Below, one piece after another: positions 1 through 5,524 of a stretch of DNA of 5,917 nucleotides. Position numbers and translations under genes: made by a program. The first letter of the stretch is position 1; every line of letters starts with the position of its first letter. The notes below the pieces were generated by a model that was given only the letters and a program-made list of their open reading frames with translations, was not told the origin of the DNA and did not search any database. The stretch is from Pseudomonadota bacterium (GTDB taxonomy: Bacteria; Pseudomonadota; Alphaproteobacteria; Rhizobiales; Rhizobiaceae): the NCBI GenBank assembly GCA_023428515.1, contig JAEYXI010000283.1:1-5917 (forward strand), given 5' to 3'.

Positions 1-2181
1 CACCCCGGTGTCGACGTGGTTGGCCTCGGCCGGGCCGTTATGACCAACCTGCGCAACATGGGCTCGGGCCGCCGTCCGGTCGGCGCGTCGACGATCACGC
101 AGCAGGTGGCGAAGAACTTCCTGCTCACCAAGGACCAGACCTACGAACGCAAGATCAAGGAAGCGATCCTGTCCTTCCGCATCGAGCAGGCCTATTCGAA
201 GGACCGCATCCTCGAGCTCTACCTGAACGAGATCTATTTCGGCTTCGTCTATCCCGGCCAGGGCGCGTTCGGCATCGCCGGCGCCGCGCTGACCTATTTC
301 GACAAGTCGGTGAATGAACTGACGGTGGGAGAGGCGGCTTACCTGGCGGCGTTGCCCAAGGCTCCCTCGAACTACCATCCTTACCGCCATGCGGAAGCCG
401 CGCTCGAACGCCGCAACTGGGTCATCGACCAGATGGTCGAAAACGGCTACGTCTCGCGCGAGGAAGGCGACAAGGCGAAGGCCGAACCGCTCGGCGTCAA
501 GCCGCGCCGCAGCGGCACCTACCTCTTCGCCGGCGAATACTTCACCGAGGAAGTTCGCCGCGAGATCATCTCGCGCTACGGCGAGAACGCCCTTTACGAG
601 GGTGGCCTGTCGGTGCGCACCACGCTCGACCCGAAGATGCAGCGCATCGCCCGCAAGGCGATGCAGAACGGTCTCCTGAAATACGACACGCTGCGCGGTT
701 ATCGCGGGCCGGTGAAGACGATCGAGTTCGGCGCCGACTGGGGTGTGTCGCTGGGCGAGGTCAAGGCCTTCGACGACATCCCCGAATGGCGGCTGGCCGT
801 CGTGCTGGAGAGCTCCAAGACCGGCCTGTCGATCGGGCTGCAGCCGAAACGCGAGGTCTCCGGCAAGCTGTCGGAAGAGCGCGAGACGGGCACGGTCTCC
901 GCCGAAGACATGAGCTTCGCCATGCGCCACATCGTCGACGGCAAGCGCCTCAAGGCTAACTCGCCCGCGGATGTGCTGAAGGCCGGCGACGTCATCTATG
1001 TCGAGGAAAAGGGAGGCAGCGCCTATCAGCTTCGCCAGGTGCCGGCGGTTTCCGGCGGGCTGGTTGCAATGGACCCGCATACCGGCCGCGTTCTGGCGAT
1101 GGTTGGGGGCTTCTCCTACGCGCAGTCCGAATTCAACCGCGCCACGCAGGCCATGCGCCAGCCGGGCTCCTCCTTCAAGCCGATAGTCTACGCGGCAGCA
1201 CTCGACAACGGCTACACGCCGGCCTCCGTCATCATGGACGGGCCGATCACCATAACCTCCGGCAACACGGTCTGGTCGCCGAAGAACTACGACGGCAAGC
1301 CGGGTGGCCCCTCGACGCTGCGCACCGGCATCGAGCGCTCGCGCAACCTCATGACGGTGCGGCTCGCCCACGACATGGGCATGAAGATCGTCGCCGAATA
1401 TGCCGAGCGCTTCGGCGTCTACGACCATCTCATGCCCTACCTGCCGATGGCGCTCGGCTCGGGCGAAACCACTGTGATGCGCATGGTGTCGGCCTATTCA
1501 GTGATGGCCAATGGCGGACTGCAGATCAAGCCTTCGCTGATCGACCGCATCCAGGACCGCTACGGCAAGACGGTCTACAAGCATGACGAGCGCGCCTGCG
1601 AAGGCTGCGTGTCCCAGGAATGGACGAACCAGGCCGAGCCGGAACTGATCGACAATGCCGACCAGGTGCTCGACCCGATGACCGCCTACCAGATCACCTC
1701 GATGATGGAGGGCGTGGTCCAGCGCGGCACGGCGACGACGCTGAAGGAGCTCAACCGTCCGTTGGCCGGCAAGACCGGCACCACCAACGACGAGAAGGAC
1801 GCCTGGTTCATCGGCTTCACGCCGAACCTCGTCGTCGGTCTCTATCTCGGCTTCGACCAGCCACAGACGCTGGGCAAGGGCTCGACGGGCGGCGGTCTCG
1901 CTGCGCCAATCTTCAAGGAGTTCATGGCGGAGGCCCTGAAGGACACGCCGCCGGCGGAATTCCAGGTGCCCGAGGGCATGAACATCATCGCCATCAACCG
2001 CAAGACCGGTATGCGCGCCAACGAAGGCGATCCGAACACGATCATGGAGGCCTTCAAGCCAGGCACCGGACCGGCCGATACCTACTGGGTCATCGGCATG
2101 GATTCGGGCGGCCAGGTCGGCGAAGCGCTGTCGCCTTCCGCAAGCCGCGCAATTCAGAGCGGCGGCGGCGGGCTTTACTGA
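1..2181 (+). CDS. mrcA: Penicillin-binding protein 1A, bifunctional transglycosylase/transpeptidase (5' end cut by window)
   Basis: Class A PBP, anchored in the inner membrane and acting in the periplasm. It polymerises lipid II into glycan strands (GT51 domain) and cross-links the stem peptides (transpeptidase domain). The frame is open from base 1, starting HPGVDVVGLGRA, which is the end of GT51 motif I. The cytoplasmic tail, membrane anchor and first catalytic Glu (in EDxxF) therefore lie upstream, roughly 90-100 residues by comparison with the family; the GTG at 16 is an internal Val codon. Visible in fragment numbering: GASTITQQ (28-35), RKIKE with the second GT51 Glu (E54), KDRILELYLN (67-76), RRNWV (motif V), an OB-like linker around 235-345, then transpeptidase SSFK (nucleophile S390), SRN (447-449) and KTGTT (591-595). 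All catalytic motifs in view are intact, so the gene looks functional. A CEGC motif (533-536) and a Gly-rich C-terminus (GGGGLY) stand out. Intrinsic terminator 100 bp downstream. Family call very secure; 1A subtype from the linker and the prfB neighbour. Confidence 0.96.
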   Translation, partial: HPGVDVVGLGRAVMTNLRNMGSGRRPVGASTITQQVAKNFLLTKDQTYERKIKEAILSFRIEQAYSKDRILELYLNEIYFGFVYPGQGAFGIAGAALTYFDKSVNELTVGEAAYLAALPKAPSNYHPYRHAEAALERRNWVIDQMVENGYVSREEGDKAKAEPLGVKPRRSGTYLFAGEYFTEEVRREIISRYGENALYEGGLSVRTTLDPKMQRIARKAMQNGLLKYDTLRGYRGPVKTIEFGADWGVSLGEVKAFDDIPEWRLAVVLESSKTGLSIGLQPKREVSGKLSEERETGTVSAEDMSFAMRHIVDGKRLKANSPADVLKAGDVIYVEEKGGSAYQLRQVPAVSGGLVAMDPHTGRVLAMVGGFSYAQSEFNRATQAMRQPGSSFKPIVYAAALDNGYTPASVIMDGPITITSGNTVWSPKNYDGKPGGPSTLRTGIERSRNLMTVRLAHDMGMKIVAEYAERFGVYDHLMPYLPMALGSGETTVMRMVSAYSVMANGGLQIKPSLIDRIQDRYGKTVYKHDERACEGCVSQEWTNQAEPELIDNADQVLDPMTAYQITSMMEGVVQRGTATTLKELNRPLAGKTGTTNDEKDAWFIGFTPNLVVGLYLGFDQPQTLGKGSTGGGLAAPIFKEFMAEALKDTPPAEFQVPEGMNIIAINRKTGMRANEGDPNTIMEAFKPGTGPADTYWVIGMDSGGQVGEALSPSASRAIQSGGGGLY

Positions 2182-2216
2182 GGCGCAGGCTTACCGGATC
2201 ACCTCATTCTCAAATC

Positions 2217-2261
2217 GGGCATTGGACGGCTGAACGGCCTTGCGCCTTCCTGCCAATGCTC
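2217..2261 (+). other. Hairpin in the mrcA 3' untranslated region
   Basis: GGGCATTGG (2217-2225) can pair with CCAATGCTC (2253-2261), nine base pairs with one G-T wobble and a 27-nt loop. An alternative 5-bp stem, CTGCC (2250-2254) with GGCAG (2272-2276), shares bases with it, so the two cannot form together. It ends about 20 nt before the strong terminator. It could protect the mrcA mRNA 3' end or be part of a 3'-UTR-derived small RNA; nothing in the sequence alone proves a function. Confidence 0.3.
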
Positions 2262-2281
2262 CCACTTCTCAGGCAGCAGGG

Positions 2282-2314
2282 ATGGGCGGACCTCAGGGTT
2301 CGCCCATTTCTTTT
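2282..2314 (+). terminator. Rho-independent terminator after mrcA
   Basis: An 11-bp stem (2282-2292 with 2297-2307) contains one G-T wobble and closes a TCAG tetraloop. It is followed at once by TTCTTTT (2308-2314). It lies 100 bp after the mrcA stop and 102 bp before the prfB start, so mrcA and prfB are probably separate transcription units. Confidence 0.8.
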
Positions 2315-2341
2315 GCGCCAGACTTCTCCTGGTATCAGCGC

Positions 2342-2370
2342 TTTACAGGCCGGGAGCGCCTCCCTATGTT
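2342..2370 (+). promoter_or_regulatory. Putative sigma-70-type promoter of prfB
   Basis: TTTACA (2342-2347, five of six matches to TTGACA) is separated by exactly 17 nt from TATGTT (2365-2370, four of six to TATAAT). It lies just after the mrcA terminator. Transcription would start near 2377, giving a 5' leader of about 40 nt. This would exclude the in-frame upstream ATG at 2366 as the prfB start, since that ATG lies inside the -10 element. Prediction by eye only. Confidence 0.45.
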
Positions 2371-2416
2371 CCGCGCCGATTCAACAGTTCCATCCAACAG
2401 GAAGCCCATTCCAGCC

Positions 2417-3548
2417 ATGCGCGCGGAAACCGAAAAGCTCGTCGACGAAATCAAGCAGGCCATAAGCCTGCTGAGGAGGCATCTTTGACTGGGATCAGGC
2501 GCTGAAGCGACTTGATTACCTGAACATGCGCGCCGAGGACTCCTCCCTCTGGAACGACGCGCAGGAAGCCCAAAAACTGATGCGGGAACGCCAGGACCTC
2601 GACGACGGCATCAAGGCCGTGCGGGGTATCACCCAGGCGCTCGAAGACAATATCGGCCTGATCGAACTCGGCGAGGAAGAGAACGACCAGTCGGTGATCG
2701 ACGACGCCGAGGCGTCGATCCGTTCGCTGTCTGGCGAGGTGAGGGCGCGCCAAATCGAGACCATGCTCTCGGGCGAGGCCGCCGCCAACGCCACCTATCT
2801 CGAAATCCATGCCGGCGCCGGCGGCACGGAGAGCCAGGACTGGGCCTCGATGCTTTTGCGCATGTACACGCGCTGGGCCGAGCGCCGCCGCTTCAAGGTC
2901 GAAGTGCTGGAAGTGCACGACGGCGAAGAGGCGGGCATCAAGTCGGCGACCGTGCTGATCAAGGGCCACAATGCCTATGGCTGGCTGAAGACGGAATCGG
3001 GCGTTCATCGCCTGGTGCGCATCTCGCCCTATGACAGCAACGCGCGTCGGCACACGTCGTTCGCCAGCGTGTGGGTCTATCCCGTCATCGACGACTCGAT
3101 CGAGATCGAAGTCAGCGAATCCGATGTGCGCATCGATACCTATCGTTCCTCGGGCTCGGGCGGACAGCACGTCAACACGACGGATTCCGCGGTCCGTATC
3201 ACCCACCTTGCGACAGGCATTGCAGTCGCCTGCCAGGCCGAGCGCTCGCAGCACAAGAACCGCGCCAAGGCGTGGGAGATGCTACGTTCCCGCCTCTACG
3301 AGGAAGAGCTGAAGAAGCGGGAAGCGGCGGCCAATGCGACCGAGGCGTCGAAGTCCGACATCGGCTGGGGCGACCAGATCCGCTCCTATGTGCTGCAACC
3401 CTACCAACTGGTGAAGGATCTGCGCACAGGCGTCGAGAACACGAGCCCGTCCGACGTGCTCGACGGCGATCTCGACGAGTTCATGGAAGCGTCGTTGTCG
3501 CAGCGCATCGAAGGCGGGACAGGGCAGGCTGTCGCCGATCTGGACTAG
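2417..3548 (+). CDS. prfB: Peptide chain release factor 2, expressed through a programmed +1 frameshift
   Basis: RF2 recognises UAA and UGA in the ribosomal A site and triggers hydrolysis of the peptidyl-tRNA ester. The reading frame starts at ATG 2417 ([14 protein letters not shown]...) and meets TGA at codon 24 (2486-2488). A +1 slip there continues as [13 protein letters not shown] in the frame that runs to TAG at 3546, giving 376 residues, a normal RF2 length. Domain 1 is an alpha-helical N-terminal part (about 1-110). [10 protein letters not shown] is at 133-142, the codon-recognition tripeptide is SPY (203-205) instead of the E. coli SPF, and the catalytic GGQ is at 248-250. Numbering runs two behind E. 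coli RF2 (GGQ 250-252), matching a stop at codon 24 instead of 26. The upstream AGGAAG (2399-2404) is only a modest Shine-Dalgarno, 12 nt from the start. A start at 2366 is possible in frame but less likely. RF2 regulates its own level through the TGA. A gene caller without frameshift support would place the start wrongly at the internal ATG 2526. Confidence 0.97.
2474..2489 (+). promoter_or_regulatory. prfB programmed +1 frameshift signal (autoregulatory recoding site)
   Basis: AGGAGG (2474-2479) is an internal Shine-Dalgarno-like element, followed by three nt (CAT) and the slippery CTT TGA C (2483-2489). This has the same order and spacing as the classical E. coli element (AGGGGG, TAT, CTT TGA C). 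The Leu-tRNA slips from CTT to TTT while the slow stop context UGA-C waits for RF2. When RF2 is scarce the shift gives the full protein; when it is plentiful the 23-residue leader peptide ends. Confidence 0.95.
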
Positions 3549-3552
3549 GCGC

Positions 3553-3567
3553 TTAAGCTTTCGTTAA
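3553..3567. promoter_or_regulatory. CtrA-type binding box, TTAA-N7-TTAA
   Basis: TTAA (3553-3556), seven bases, TTAA (3564-3567), followed by CC, lies five bases after the prfB stop in an otherwise GC-rich region. It is a full match to the known consensus of the alphaproteobacterial cell-cycle response regulator CtrA. It is symmetric, so either direction is possible. The only gene it faces directly is the secreted protein gene at 3800, about 230 bp away. Binding is not shown by sequence. Confidence 0.45.
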
Positions 3568-3622
3568 CCACGCAGGCGCAGCATTTGAGCGCGGATGCCG
3601 GCGCTGGCCGCGACATTGTGCG

Positions 3623-3642
3623 TTGCGGCGCAAATATTGCGC
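3623..3642. repeat. Overlapping inverted repeats, possible operator
   Basis: TTGCG-G-CGCAA (3623-3633) and GCGCAA-ATA-TTGCGC (3628-3642) are two perfect dyads that share the CGCAA half-site, so three half-sites lie in 20 bp. They sit in the 251-bp gap between prfB and the secreted-protein gene, 60 bp after the CtrA-like box. The pattern suits a dimeric regulator with overlapping sites or a cruciform; no regulator is identifiable. Confidence 0.3.
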
Positions 3643-3664
3643 TGGCGAAAGAATCGCTACACTT

Positions 3665-3693
3665 TTGGAACCGGTGCGGGCGAGAAGCATTAT
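3665..3693 (+). promoter_or_regulatory. Weak candidate promoter for the secreted-protein gene
   Basis: TTGGAA (3665-3670), a 17-nt spacer and CATTAT (3688-3693) match the sigma-70 consensus at four of six positions each. It is the best-spaced pair I see in the 3549-3799 gap. A GANTC (CcrM-type methylation) site, GAATC, is at 3651-3655, just upstream. Apart from this, the CtrA-like box and the repeats, the gap holds no credible gene. Confidence 0.2.
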
Positions 3694-3799
3694 TGCCGGA
3701 CGCAGCGTATCTGCGGCTGACGAGCCGGCGAATGGGAAGACACGGTCCTGGGACGGGCAAGCGAAAGCTTGGTGAACCCCGTTTTGACAAGAACAAGCC

Positions 3800-4177
3800 A
3801 TGTCTGAACATTCAAACAGCCCGCTCCAGGGACTTCAATTACTTCAAAGACTTCTCATTTTGGCATTTGCGGCCGCCGTACTGGCGGCCGTCGTGCCCGG
3901 CATTGCCGCCGCGCATGACGCCAAGCCCACGGCAGCCCGTCCGCAGGGCTGGAGTTATCCATTCGCCTGCTGTTCCGGCTACGACTGCCGCGAAGTCTCG
4001 TCGAAGCAGATCAGCGAGCGGCCGGAAGGCTACGTCATCAAGGGAACGGGCGAGGTTGTCGCCTATTCGGATGGGCGGTTGAAGGATTCGCCCGACGGCG
4101 AATATCACTGGTGCTCGGTGGCGGGTCTGGACGACACGCGCACCATCTGCCTGTTCGTGCCGCCCCGCTCGTATTGA
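3800..4177 (+). CDS. Small secreted five-cysteine protein of unknown function
   Basis: A protein of 125 residues. The ATG at 3800 is the first start after an in-frame TGA at 3785-3787, so the N-terminus cannot be longer. The Shine-Dalgarno is weak (only AAGAACAAG before it). Residues 18-38 form a hydrophobic Ala/Leu-rich signal segment ending in AAA before H39, a likely signal peptidase I site with a mature start of HDAKPT. The mature part of about 87 residues has C57 and C58 together, then C63 (CCSGYDC), WC105 and IC117. These five Cys suggest disulfides or metal binding in the periplasm. Other marked stretches are WSYPFACC, RPEGYVI, SPDGEYHWCS and TICLFVPP. I recall similar hypothetical proteins in many Rhizobiales but know no function, and I give none. 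It reads as a real gene because the signal peptide and cysteine pattern are coherent. A hairpin follows the stop. Confidence 0.8.
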   Translation: MSEHSNSPLQGLQLLQRLLILAFAAAVLAAVVPGIAAAHDAKPTAARPQGWSYPFACCSGYDCREVSSKQISERPEGYVIKGTGEVVAYSDGRLKDSPDGEYHWCSVAGLDDTRTICLFVPPRSY

Positions 4178-4188
4178 GCATCGACGCC

Positions 4189-4210
4189 TCCTGACGGCAG
4201 CTTGTCAGGG
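4189..4210 (+). terminator. Terminator-like hairpin after the secreted-protein gene
   Basis: CCTGAC (4190-4195) pairs perfectly with GTCAGG (4204-4209), and wobble pairs could extend it outwards and inwards. It lies 12 bp after the stop codon. The tail TCTTCGCTCT is pyrimidine-rich but has no true T run, so termination may be partial and the GFA gene could receive read-through. Confidence 0.35.
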
Positions 4211-4250
4211 TCTTCGCTCTATGCTGCCATGGGGTGGGCGGCATAGTTCT

Positions 4251-4256
4251 GGGAGG
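4251..4256 (+). promoter_or_regulatory. Ribosome binding site that fixes the GFA gene start
   Basis: GGGAGG lies four nt before ATG 4261. An in-frame ATG at 4234 has no such site nearby and would add nine residues (MGGIVLGGS) before the conserved N-terminus. The start at 4261 is therefore preferred. Confidence 0.7.
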
Positions 4257-4260
4257 ATCC

Positions 4261-4629
4261 ATGACGATCAGGGGAAGCTGCCACTGTGGAGGGACGGCGT
4301 TCGAGGTGAGCGCCGCGCCCGAGAACGTTACCCGATGCACCTGCTCTTTCTGCTCCAAGCGCGGTTCGCTGTGGGCGTACTACACGCCGTCGCAATTCAC
4401 GCTCACGACGCCCCAGGCGAGCGTCTCCACCTACCGCTGGGGCTCCAAGACGGTGAAGCACCATTTCTGCGGCATCTGCGGCTGCGGTACCTTCACGGAG
4501 ACGCCGGACTGGTCGACCGGCGAGCCTGATTTCGACAATCCCAAGGTCAGCGTGAATGCGCGCCTGTTCGACGATTTCGATCTCGACGCCGTCGAAGTCG
4601 TGGTCATCGACGGAAAGAATCTCTGGTAG
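4261..4629 (+). CDS. GFA-family (glutathione-dependent formaldehyde-activating-like) zinc protein
   Basis: A cytoplasmic protein of 122 residues of the Mss4-like GFA fold. The name comes from the Paracoccus enzyme thought to join glutathione and formaldehyde; most homologues have no proven substrate. Eight cysteines fit the family's two zinc sites. C7 and C9 (SCHCGG) with C70 and C73 (FCGIC) match the structural site. C26, C28 and C31 (CTCSFC) match the catalytic CxCxxC site. C75 is extra. The stretch CSFCSKRGSLWAYY is typical of one common GFA subgroup. Length and domain are complete. No formaldehyde-oxidation gene (for example adhC/flhA) is visible nearby, so the context gives no support for a formaldehyde role. 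The family call is firm; the reaction is open. Confidence 0.93.
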   Translation: MTIRGSCHCGGTAFEVSAAPENVTRCTCSFCSKRGSLWAYYTPSQFTLTTPQASVSTYRWGSKTVKHHFCGICGCGTFTETPDWSTGEPDFDNPKVSVNARLFDDFDLDAVEVVVIDGKNLW

Positions 4630-4645
4630 GACGGCCATTTCCGGA

Positions 4646-4716
4646 CGACAGGCGGGTCATTATGTGCGATTTGCCGTCGACGTCCCAACCGGGCGTTCCG
4701 GGCCTGTCGGGTTTTT
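4646..4716 (+). terminator. Long-looped inverted repeat ending in a T run, possible terminator of the GFA gene
   Basis: CGACAGGC (4646-4653) is matched perfectly by GCCTGTCG (4702-4709), followed by GG and TTTTT (4712-4716). The 48-nt loop can fold further, for example CCGG (4689-4692) with CCGG (4698-4701). It lies 17 bp after the GFA stop codon. The long loop makes it an unusual terminator. It could also be the end of a small transcript or an attenuator in the leader of the OmpA-like gene. Confidence 0.35.
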
Positions 4717-4784
4717 GCCGCAATTCGCGGTACAAGCGACGGCAGAAGCGGTGCGGCGAAATGGTCGCGCCGGAGTTATGTGAG

Positions 4785-4790
4785 AGGGGA
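4785..4790 (+). promoter_or_regulatory. Ribosome binding site of the OmpA-like lipoprotein gene
   Basis: The purine-rich GAGGGGA stretch (core 4785-4790) lies five nt before ATG 4796, which begins a clean lipoprotein signal (MTKKLIAVLAAAA). A GANTC site (GAATC, 4789-4793) overlaps the spacer. I could not find a convincing -35/-10 pair in 4717-4780. Confidence 0.6.
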
Positions 4791-4795
4791 ATCCG

Positions 4796-5452
4796 ATGAC
4801 CAAGAAACTGATCGCCGTCCTTGCGGCCGCGGCGTTCGTCACCGCCTGCTCGACCGATCCCTATACCGGCGAACAGAAGGTCTCCAACACCGCGGGCGGC
4901 GCAGCACTCGGCGCGGGTCTCGGCGCCCTGGCGGGCATGGCGGTCGGCGGTTCCAGGAACGCGCAGCGCAATGCCGTGCTGATCGGCGCGGGCATCGGTG
5001 CGCTCACCGGCGGTGCGATCGGCGCGACCATGGACCGGAACGAGGCGGATCTGCGCCGCCAACTCCAGGGCACCGGCGTGAGCGTCACGCGCGTTGGCGA
5101 CCAGGTCGTTCTCAACATGCCTTCGGACATCACTTTCGACATTGACAGGGACGCCATCAAGCCGAGCTTCCGGCAGACGCTGAACTCGGTCGCCATCGTC
5201 CTCAACCGCTACCAGCAGACCGTCGTCGACATATTCGGCCACACCGACTCGACCGGCAGCGACGCCCACAACAACGACCTGTCGCAGCGCCGCGCGCTTG
5301 CGGTCGCCAACTACCTGAACCAGCAGGGCGTCGATTCCAGGCGCTTCGCGGTTACCGGCTTCGGCTCGAGCAGGCCGATCGCGACGAACAACACGGCAGA
5401 AGGCCGCGCCCTCAACCGCCGCGTCGAGATCCAGCTTTCGCCGCTGACCTGA
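4796..5452 (+). CDS. OmpA-family outer-membrane lipoprotein with glycine zipper (YiaD-like)
   Basis: A protein of 218 residues. Residues 1-17 are a lipoprotein signal with lipobox VTAC, so C18 is lipidated; Ser at +2 predicts delivery to the outer membrane. Residues 32-78 form two Gly/Ala-rich helical stretches (GGAALGAGLGALAG and IGAGIGALTGGAIGA), the glycine-zipper domain that inserts into or oligomerises at membranes. Residues about 112-216 are a C-terminal OmpA domain. It contains GHTD with D151 and LSQRRA with R166, fifteen apart as in the Asp/Arg pair that binds diaminopimelate in peptidoglycan, and ends NRRVEIQL. The protein therefore probably links the outer membrane to the cell wall. 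E. coli YiaD has the same architecture. Such proteins often appear as envelope-stress or multicopy-suppressor genes, but nothing here shows regulation. Long open frames on the opposite strand are by-products of the codon bias. Transcribed towards the helicase gene, with a shared terminator between. Confidence 0.93.
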   Translation: MTKKLIAVLAAAAFVTACSTDPYTGEQKVSNTAGGAALGAGLGALAGMAVGGSRNAQRNAVLIGAGIGALTGGAIGATMDRNEADLRRQLQGTGVSVTRVGDQVVLNMPSDITFDIDRDAIKPSFRQTLNSVAIVLNRYQQTVVDIFGHTDSTGSDAHNNDLSQRRALAVANYLNQQGVDSRRFAVTGFGSSRPIATNNTAEGRALNRRVEIQLSPLT

Positions 5453-5471
5453 GCAGGCGCGCAGGCTCGAC

Positions 5472-5503
5472 AAAGAAAAGGCCCTGGAGACGGGGCCTTC
5501 TTC
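5472..5503. terminator. Bidirectional intrinsic terminator between convergent genes
   Basis: AAGGCCC (5478-5484) pairs with GGGCCTT (5493-5499). A further G-T and G-C pair closes a GAGA tetraloop (5487-5490, GNRA type). On the plus strand CTTC follows. On the minus strand the stem is followed by TTTTCTTTG (complement of 5471-5479), a better U-tract. It sits 20-25 bp from both stop codons and can end both the OmpA-like and helicase transcripts. Confidence 0.8.
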
Positions 5504-5524
5504 ATATCCGGTGTCTATTGAAGA

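Noticed and set aside
1620..2465. 281-codon plus-strand frame across the mrcA end, the terminator and the prfB leader
   Set aside because: It overlaps mrcA out of frame, crosses the strong terminator and shows no domain; Arg/His-rich composition typical of a shifted frame.
2486..2488. In-frame TGA suggesting that prfB is a pseudogene
   Set aside because: The stop sits exactly in the canonical recoding site and the downstream frame is intact to a normal RF2 length.
2451..3254. 267-codon open frame on the minus strand opposite prfB
   Set aside because: It is antisense to a certain gene, has no recognisable domain and reflects high GC with strong third-position bias.
3667..3692. GGAAC as the -35 of an EcfG-type stress promoter
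   Set aside because: The expected CGTT-like -10 is missing at 16-18 nt; only ATTA-like bases are found.
3784..3789. Perfect TTGACA just before the secreted-protein start
   Set aside because: No -10 element lies 16-18 nt downstream, and transcription would begin inside the gene.
3585..4082. 165-codon plus-strand frame through the prfB-3800 gap into the secreted-protein gene
   Set aside because: It overlaps the better-supported signal-peptide protein out of frame and has no recognisable sequence or ribosome binding site.
4604..5473. 289-codon open frame on the minus strand opposite the OmpA-like gene
   Set aside because: It covers almost the whole lipoprotein gene in antisense, has an Arg/Ala/Gly-rich composition, no motif, and runs through the bidirectional terminator.
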